From Salinispora vitiensis (GTDB taxonomy: Bacteria > Actinomycetota > Actinomycetes > Mycobacteriales > Micromonosporaceae): 64,000 nucleotides of DNA. Location: the NCBI RefSeq assembly GCF_000378825.1, contig NZ_KB900388.1, positions 3,436,426-3,500,425 of the forward strand. Direction: 5' to 3'. The notes below the pieces were generated by a model that was not told the DNA's origin, made no database searches, and saw only the letters and a program-made list of their open reading frames with translations. Positions 58,952 to 64,000 of this stretch are shown here, in pieces; within the stretch, counting starts at the first letter, position 1, and each line of letters starts with the position of its first letter. Made by a program: the position numbers and the translations under genes.

Positions 58952-59011
58952 CCTGCACTAGATCGGTGTTGCCGTCGTGCACCTGGATGGCCTTGACGCT
59001 GGCCAGCCCAG

Positions 59012-61909
59012 CTAGTCCCGCCCAGGTCGTTCGGGGCCTCCGTTCGGCGGCGGCGGGAATCCGATATCCCCGCCGTTGTCACCACCGCCGTTGTTGTCGC
59101 CACCGCCGTTGTTGTCGCCACCGCCGTTGTTGTCGCCACCGCCGTTGTTGTCGTCGTCGCCGTTGTCGTTGTCGTTGCAGAACAGGCCAAACGGCCCACA
59201 GTCCGGCTCCGGCGGGGGCGGCAACGCACCGTTACCGGCCTGGTCGTCCCCGACTCCGGTGATATTCGGCAGGTCCGACTTGGGCTCGTCTTTCAGCGCC
59301 TCGTTCATGAATTTTTTCCACACATCCGCCGGCATGGTGCTGCCGCCGATGTTACTGCCATTCTTGTTTTTGATCGCACCAATGTTGTACTTGACCGTAC
59401 TACTGGCGGATTTGTTGCTACCGATCCAGATCGCGGTCGCCAGGTTGTCGTCGTAGCCGACCATCCAGGCGTTCGAGTTGTAGTCGGTCCCGTCCAATTC
59501 CCAGGTGCCGGTCTTCCCGGCCGCCTCCCGCCCTCCGGAGAGGGCGTCCTTGTTCCTCACCGGGATTTGCTTCAGGACAGCGGTCACCTCATCGGTGACC
59601 TCTTTGCGGATCCGTTGCTGCCCGTCCAGCTTCTCGCCGGTCCCGCGGACGACCTTCCACTCGCCGGTGTCCTTGTCCTTCTGCTCGACCTTGAGCACGA
59701 AGTGCGCCTGGTGGAAGATGCCGTCGTTCGCCAGCGTCGCGAGACCGTTGGCGTGGTCGAGGACGGTGATCGGGTACTGGCCAAAGCCCACCACCCGGTC
59801 GAAATAGTCTGGCGCCAGGTCCTCCGGCTTCTCCGCCAGCAGGTTGTACGGCTTGGCCGGGTCGCCGTTGTCCCACATGGTGGTGACACCCGCCTGCCGG
59901 GCCATGCTGATCACCTTGTCCGAGCCGATCTGCTCCGCCACGTGGAAGAACGGAACGTTGTACGACTCGACCGTCGAATAGTCGAGAGTGCAGGAATTGT
60001 TCTCACAGTCGACGGTTCGACCCGCGTTCCCGATCTCATTGTCGTAGCCCTCGGGGGTGAAGGGCTCGGCGTCCCACCGTGAGTTGACGGAGATGCCGGC
60101 CTCGATGGCGGCCGCTAGGGTGTAGATCTTGAAGGACGAGGCGGGCGGATGGCCGCCATAGAGCGTGCCGTCCTTGCTGGTGTTCTTGCCGGCCCAGTCG
60201 ATATCGGCGCCACTCTCCCCACCGTAGTAGGCGAGCACCCGGCCGGTCTCGGGTTCCACGGCGACTCCGGCGGCCTGCAGGTTATCTGGCTCGCCGTTGA
60301 GGGGCGAGTCCTTCGCCTCCGCCCGGGCCGCGTTCTCCATCGCGGTCTGCATCTCGTCGTCGATCGTTGTGGTGATCTTGTAACCGCCCTCGCGCAGCGC
60401 ATCCATACAGGTGGGCGTGCCCTCGTCCCCCGCCCCCGTGTTGGTGCAGAGTCCCCACTGCTCCATCTCCGCCCGCACGTAGTTGATGACGTTGCCGCGG
60501 GGGGTGCCCACACCGAAGCCGTTGCCCCCCTCGGCCACCGGCTTCACCTCCGGAAGCTCGGTCGGACGCTCCGCCGCGTTGAGCCACCCCTCGGCCACCA
60601 TCCCGTCGAGGACGTAGTCCCAGCGCGCCTTCGCGTCCTCCGGGCTGACCGCCGGGTCGTACCCGTTGTGGGTGGCGGTCTTCTCCGGCTGCTTGATGAG
60701 CCCGGCCAGCACCGCGCCCTCGCCGACGGTCAACTCGCTGGCGGGCTTGCCGAAGAAGGTCTGCGCCGCGGCCTCGACCCCGTACGCGCCGCGGCCGAAG
60801 TAGATCACGTTGAGATAGTTCTCCATGATCTCGTCCTTGCTGAAATCGTCGTTCAGCTTGGAGGCGAAGATCGCTTCCCGAACCTTGCGGGCGTAGGTGT
60901 CGTCCTCAAGGCTCGCGTAGGCGTTACGCGCGTACTGCTGCGTGATCGTGGACGCGCCCTGCCGGCTACCGCCGGTGAAGTTGTTCCAGGCGGCCCGGGC
61001 AATGCCCTTGTAGTCGACGCCCGAGTGCCGGTAGAAGTTCCGGTCCTCGGCCGCGGCGACCGCGTCCCGCACGTGCTTCGGCATCTGGCTGACGGTGATC
61101 AGCGTCCGGTTCTCGTTACCGAGCTTCGCGACCAGGCCCTTGCCGTCACTCGTGTAGACCGTTGTCGACTGCGGAAGGGGAATCTGGTCGGGCAGGACGA
61201 CGTTGGTGGAGAAGTAGGTGAAGCCGACGACGCCCAGCCCGGCGAACATGATGAAGACCGCGAACGAGGCGATCAACATGTTGGTCCGCTTCCGCTTCTT
61301 CGCCCGCGCGGCGTTCGGGTCACGGCCACCATTGCGGGATCGGCCCGATCCACCGGGGCCGCCCGGGCCGCCGGGACCACCGGCGGCCGACGCGACGCCG
61401 GCCCGCGCCACCGAGGCCCGGCCTCCGGCCACCGCGGCACCGGCTCGGGCCCGCCCCGCGGAGGCCGACCCGACGGAGGCCGACCCGCTCGCGGCACCGA
61501 CGCTCGCGCGCCCGGCGGAGCCACCCGGCGCGGGGGATACCGGCACGGAGGCGCGGCCCGGCGCGGCCGGCACCGAGGCACGGCCCGGTCCGGCCGGGCT
61601 CGGCACCGCAGCACGGCCCGGTCCCGCCGGGGTCGGCACCGAAGCGCGACCTGCCCGGCCAACTGAGGCCGAGCCGGCGGCACCCTGGGTGGGGACGGAA
61701 GCCGAGCCACCAACCGAAGCCCGGCCGCTGGAAGCGCCACCCCGGGGTGTCACCGAGGCGCGGCCCGCTGTTCCCTCCGGTCCGGCCGACTGGCCGCGCG
61801 CCGCACCACCGGGGGCGCGGTACGCGTCGTCGGCCCGCCCGGGGACGCCGTGCTGGCCCGGTATCTGGGCCCGCCCACGCGAGGAGCTGGGGTCGCCGTA
61901 CGAGTTCAT
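59012..61909 (-). CDS. ponA: bifunctional penicillin-binding protein (transglycosylase/transpeptidase)
   Basis: 965 residues. A long cytoplasmic Arg/Ala/Ser/Pro tail (about 1-205, many GRASVP-like repeats), a membrane helix near 212-235, the GT51 transglycosylase domain (AAEDRNFYRHSGVDYKGI with the catalytic Glu, and GASTITQQYARN), then the transpeptidase with SSFK near 590, SYN near 648 and KTGTWE near 798. The last 60 residues are a Gly/Asn/Asp/Pro repeat. It polymerises and cross-links peptidoglycan. Same position as ponA1 in mycobacteria. Confidence 0.96.
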   Translation of the reverse strand: MNSYGDPSSSRGRAQIPGQHGVPGRADDAYRAPGGAARGQSAGPEGTAGRASVTPRGGASSGRASVGGSASVPTQGAAGSASVGRAGRASVPTPAGPGRAAVPSPAGPGRASVPAAPGRASVPVSPAPGGSAGRASVGAASGSASVGSASAGRARAGAAVAGGRASVARAGVASAAGGPGGPGGPGGSGRSRNGGRDPNAARAKKRKRTNMLIASFAVFIMFAGLGVVGFTYFSTNVVLPDQIPLPQSTTVYTSDGKGLVAKLGNENRTLITVSQMPKHVRDAVAAAEDRNFYRHSGVDYKGIARAAWNNFTGGSRQGASTITQQYARNAYASLEDDTYARKVREAIFASKLNDDFSKDEIMENYLNVIYFGRGAYGVEAAAQTFFGKPASELTVGEGAVLAGLIKQPEKTATHNGYDPAVSPEDAKARWDYVLDGMVAEGWLNAAERPTELPEVKPVAEGGNGFGVGTPRGNVINYVRAEMEQWGLCTNTGAGDEGTPTCMDALREGGYKITTTIDDEMQTAMENAARAEAKDSPLNGEPDNLQAAGVAVEPETGRVLAYYGGESGADIDWAGKNTSKDGTLYGGHPPASSFKIYTLAAAIEAGISVNSRWDAEPFTPEGYDNEIGNAGRTVDCENNSCTLDYSTVESYNVPFFHVAEQIGSDKVISMARQAGVTTMWDNGDPAKPYNLLAEKPEDLAPDYFDRVVGFGQYPITVLDHANGLATLANDGIFHQAHFVLKVEQKDKDTGEWKVVRGTGEKLDGQQRIRKEVTDEVTAVLKQIPVRNKDALSGGREAAGKTGTWELDGTDYNSNAWMVGYDDNLATAIWIGSNKSASSTVKYNIGAIKNKNGSNIGGSTMPADVWKKFMNEALKDEPKSDLPNITGVGDDQAGNGALPPPPEPDCGPFGLFCNDNDNGDDDNNGGGDNNGGGDNNGGGDNNGGGDNGGDIGFPPPPNGGPERPGRD
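59083..59154 (-). repeat. 18-bp tandem repeat in PBP C-terminus
   Basis: Four consecutive 18-base units (CACCGCCGTTGTTGTCGC on the plus strand; last with one change) encode the Gly-Gly-Gly-Asp-Asn-Asn repeat near the end of the PBP. Confidence 0.9.
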
Positions 61910-62106
61910 TCTTCACACCCTGCCGGTCGCGGTGGAGCGCTGCCGCGCCACCACCGGTTTGCCGTGAGTTGCGGCACCCAGTGACACGACGCGGTCCCGT
62001 CGCGCAAGGGTGCCTATTTGCCAATCAAGCGGGCTAATCGGACTATCAGCGGGTCGATCGAGCTGGGCGGCGGCCCGTCGGGCCGAAGTGACCGATCGTG
62101 CTGACG

Positions 62107-62562
62107 TCACCGTTGCGCCTCTCGCCTCCGTTGCCCGCCGGGAGCGTCCGTGGTGAGCACCCCGCCCACTACGACCTGCTCCGGCCCGTTCTCCACCAGC
62201 CCGTCCCGGCCGAGCAAATACTGCTCGATGAGGTGGTTCCAGGCACAGCCAAGGCACACTTCTACCACGAAGACCTGAAACTCACGCAGTGTCATCGCCA
62301 GCGCGGGCAGCTCCGCCAGCCTCCGGGCCTGACCGGCGGACTGCCGGAGCTCGTCGCCGTAAATGTAGTGCACCCGCGTCAGGTTCTCACTCCGACAGAT
62401 CGGGCACCGCTCGTCGGTCGGCTCACCGTGGAACCGGGCCGCGTTCTTCAGGTAGGGCGAGGCGTCGCAGAGGTCATCCGGGCCGACCCGGTTGGTCAGG
62501 AACTCCCGCAGCGCCGCCCGCTTCCGGAGCGAGTAGTCGACCACCTGACGCTGCGTACGCAT
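62107..62562 (-). CDS. DUF5318 family protein
   Basis: 151 residues from ATG 62562 (MRTQRQVVDYSLRKRAALREF in part). It has a zinc-like CPICRSEN at about 55 and a second Cys pair region VEVCLGCAWNHL near 107, and the conserved YIYGDELRQSAGQARRLAEL. DUF5318 proteins lie next to ponA in actinobacteria; function unknown. Upstream codons to 62694 have no likeness and were left out. Confidence 0.88.
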   Translation of the reverse strand: MRTQRQVVDYSLRKRAALREFLTNRVGPDDLCDASPYLKNAARFHGEPTDERCPICRSENLTRVHYIYGDELRQSAGQARRLAELPALAMTLREFQVFVVEVCLGCAWNHLIEQYLLGRDGLVENGPEQVVVGGVLTTDAPGGQRRREAQR

Positions 62563-62667
62563 GAGCACGAGAGTACGCGGTGCCGCCGCACCCGGCGACA
62601 GAGTGACTGCCGGTAATCGGGACACGGCGGTGCGGGTTTGCCCCACCCAGGGCGATCCGCTAGCGTG

Positions 62668-62692
62668 GCGATGTATCGGACCGATACATCGC
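62668..62692. promoter_or_regulatory. 25-bp perfect palindrome, PadR operator
   Basis: 12-bp arms (GCGATGTATCGG and its complement) around a single central A. It contains ATGTAT...ATACAT, the kind of element PadR proteins bind, and lies 40-64 bases before the PadR start, so it likely overlaps its promoter and mediates autoregulation. Confidence 0.8.
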
Positions 62693-62731
62693 ACGGTTAG
62701 TGCTCAGGTGAGCAGGGTAAGGAGGATGACA

Positions 62732-63367
62732 GTGCTCGAACTAGCCATCCTCGGCCTCCTGCAAGAGGCTCCGATGCACGGCTACGAGCTGCGCAAGGAG
62801 CTCACCGCGAAACTCGGTGCCATCCGGGCGGCCATCAGCTACGGAAGCCTCTACCCAACCCTGCGCCGCCTACAGGCGGCAGGCTGGATCACCGAGGCCA
62901 ACGAGACACCCGACGTCTCGGACGTTCCCGCGCTGACCAGCCGACGAGGCCGCGTGGTTTACAAAATCACCGCGGAGGGCAAGGAGCGGTTCGCCCAACT
63001 CATCGCCCATGCCGGGCCCGAGACGTATGACGACACCGGTTTCGGCGTGCACTTCGCGTTCTTCGCCCGAACCGACCAGGCAACCCGACTGCGCATCCTG
63101 GAGGGTCGCCGCCGCAAGATCGAGGAGCGCCGCGAAGGGCTCCGCGACGTGCTGGGTCGCGCTGCCGAACGGCTCGACGCGTACACCCTGGAACTGCAAC
63201 GCCACGGCCTGGACGCCTGTGAGCGTGAGGTTCGCTGGCTGGAGGAGCTCATCGCCAACGAGCGCTCCGGCCGTGCCCCGACCGCCCCGATCACCGGGGC
63301 CGCCGGCGGCCAACCAGAAGACAACAGCCCGCCTCCGCCTGGAGCGTCCAGGGAAGAGCGGCCGTGA
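62732..63367 (+). CDS. PadR family transcriptional regulator (next to ino1)
   Basis: 211 residues. GGAGG at 62721-62725 touches the ATG at 62726 but is 6 bases before GTG 62732, so the GTG is the likely start ([24 protein letters not shown] in part). Winged helix at about 1-90 with [16 protein letters not shown], then the C-terminal helical PadR domain ([26 protein letters not shown] in pieces). A similar regulator precedes the inositol-phosphate synthase gene in mycobacteria. Overlaps by one base the first in-frame ATG of the next gene. It probably represses itself and perhaps ino1. Confidence 0.92.
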   Translation: MLELAILGLLQEAPMHGYELRKELTAKLGAIRAAISYGSLYPTLRRLQAAGWITEANETPDVSDVPALTSRRGRVVYKITAEGKERFAQLIAHAGPETYDDTGFGVHFAFFARTDQATRLRILEGRRRKIEERREGLRDVLGRAAERLDAYTLELQRHGLDACEREVRWLEELIANERSGRAPTAPITGAAGGQPEDNSPPPPGASREERP

Positions 63368-63390
63368 TGAAGGAGAAGGAGGCAGACGCT

Positions 63391-64000
63391 ATGGGCTCCG
63401 TCCGCGTCGCCATCGTCGGTGTGGGTAACTGCGCCTCGTCCCTCGTACAGGGCGTGGAGTACTACCGGAACGCCGACCCGAACGACCGCGTCCCGGGTCT
63501 CATGCACGTCACCTTCGGCGACTACCACGTCTCGGACGTGGAGTTCGTCGCGGCGTTCGATGTGGACGCCAAGAAGGTGGGCATGGACCTCGCCGAGGCG
63601 ATCGTCGCCAGCGAGAACAACACCATCAAGCTGTGCGACGTGCCCCCGACCGGCGTGACCGTGCAGCGCGGCCCGACGTTCGACGGTCTCGGCCAGTACT
63701 ACCGCGAGATCATCGAGGAGTCGGACATCCAGCCGGTGGACGTGGCCGAGACGCTGCGCGCGGCCAAGGTTGACGTGGTCGTGGCCTACCTGCCGGTGGG
63801 CTCCGAGGAGGCCGGCAAGTTCTACGCCCAGGCCGCGATCGAGGCCGGCTGCGCCTTCGTCAACGCCCTGCCCGTCTTCATCGCCTCCGACCCGGTCTGG
63901 GCGAAGAAGTTCGAGGACGCGGGCCTGCCGATCGTCGGCGACGACATCAAGAGCCAGGTCGGCGCCACCATCGTGCACCGCGCCCTCGCGAAGCTGTTCG
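63391..64000 (+). CDS. ino1: myo-inositol-1-phosphate synthase, 3' partial
   Basis: About 203 residues visible; the gene runs off the window. ATG 63391 has GGAGG 8 bases upstream, preferred over ATG 63367. NAD-binding [22 protein letters not shown] at the start, [28 protein letters not shown] and [18 protein letters not shown], as in actinobacterial Ino1. It converts glucose-6-phosphate to inositol-1-phosphate for phosphatidylinositol and mycothiol. The gap to PadR is 23 bases, so they may share a transcript. Confidence 0.96.
   Translation, partial: MGSVRVAIVGVGNCASSLVQGVEYYRNADPNDRVPGLMHVTFGDYHVSDVEFVAAFDVDAKKVGMDLAEAIVASENNTIKLCDVPPTGVTVQRGPTFDGLGQYYREIIEESDIQPVDVAETLRAAKVDVVVAYLPVGSEEAGKFYAQAAIEAGCAFVNALPVFIASDPVWAKKFEDAGLPIVGDDIKSQVGATIVHRALAKLF

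Overview
The window looks like a high-GC actinobacterial chromosome segment, most likely from the Micromonosporaceae (a Salinispora or Micromonospora relative). This rests on GC-rich codon use, frequent GTG/TTG starts, XRE-DUF5753/DUF397 pairs, a bacterial proteasome activator (Bpa), two LytR-CpsA-Psr proteins, and a right-hand block (rpsF-ssb-rpsR-rplI-dnaB, nfo, GT87 proteins, a bifunctional PBP, DUF5318, PadR, inositol-phosphate synthase) that resembles the region near oriC in mycobacteria. The genus is inferred, not proven. The window is chromosomal core plus lineage-specific genes; I saw no transposase, integrase, phage gene, CRISPR array, rRNA or tRNA.

Layout. 1-3.2 kb: end of an ABC-2 type permease, then an ECF sigma factor overlapping a single-pass membrane protein. 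3.2-5.8 kb: XRE-DUF5753 regulator with two DUF397 genes that share a near-identical 137-bp block, divergent from a small protein coupled to a Cys-motif/flavin-reductase-like fusion. 5.9-8 kb: DUF485-ActP acetate uptake pair. 8-15.9 kb: sugar-nucleotide epimerase, two LCP proteins, rhodanese, glycerophosphodiesterase, soluble histidine kinase, a small HATPase protein and DUF5926. 15.9-27.4 kb: arginine deiminase, a NERD-like protein, ACT protein, prephenate dehydratase, metallopeptidase, HAD hydrolase, Bpa, alpha/beta hydrolase, orphan amino-acid-type binding lipoprotein, and a DDAH-like hydrolase divergent from an Lrp regulator. 27.5-35.3 kb: secreted beta-propeller protein, MobA-DUF6457, DUF4192, fructosamine-kinase-like protein, MoaA-MoaD-metallophosphoesterase.

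35.3-50.2 kb: a one-piece PHP/EndoQ-like nuclease plus UvrD-type helicase, an AAA ATPase preceded by a CTAG-rich inverted repeat, GNAT, DoxX, two GT87-like membrane proteins, a MoaC-Mog-MoeA-MoaE operon, PadR with its membrane partner, a phosphoribosyltransferase and a zinc-ribbon protein. 50.4-64 kb: dnaB, with consensus DnaA-box-like 9-mers upstream, the S6-SSB-S18-L9 operon, endonuclease IV, GT-like membrane proteins, PBP, DUF5318, and PadR with a perfect palindromic operator immediately before the myo-inositol-phosphate synthase gene, which runs off the right end.

Genes that work together: molybdenum cofactor genes lie in three clusters (mobA; moaA-moaD; moaC-mog-moeA-moaE). Replication and repair genes include dnaB, ssb, nfo and the EndoQ-UvrD fusion. 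Envelope genes include two LCP proteins, the PBP and several GT-C type proteins. Many genes lack a Shine-Dalgarno sequence and instead have a TANNNT hexamer 5-9 nt before the start codon, pointing to widespread leaderless transcription. The strongest candidates for less-described biology are the EndoQ-UvrD fusion, the CTAG-palindrome-controlled ATPase, and the DUF397/XRE locus next to the flavin-reductase-like fusion.
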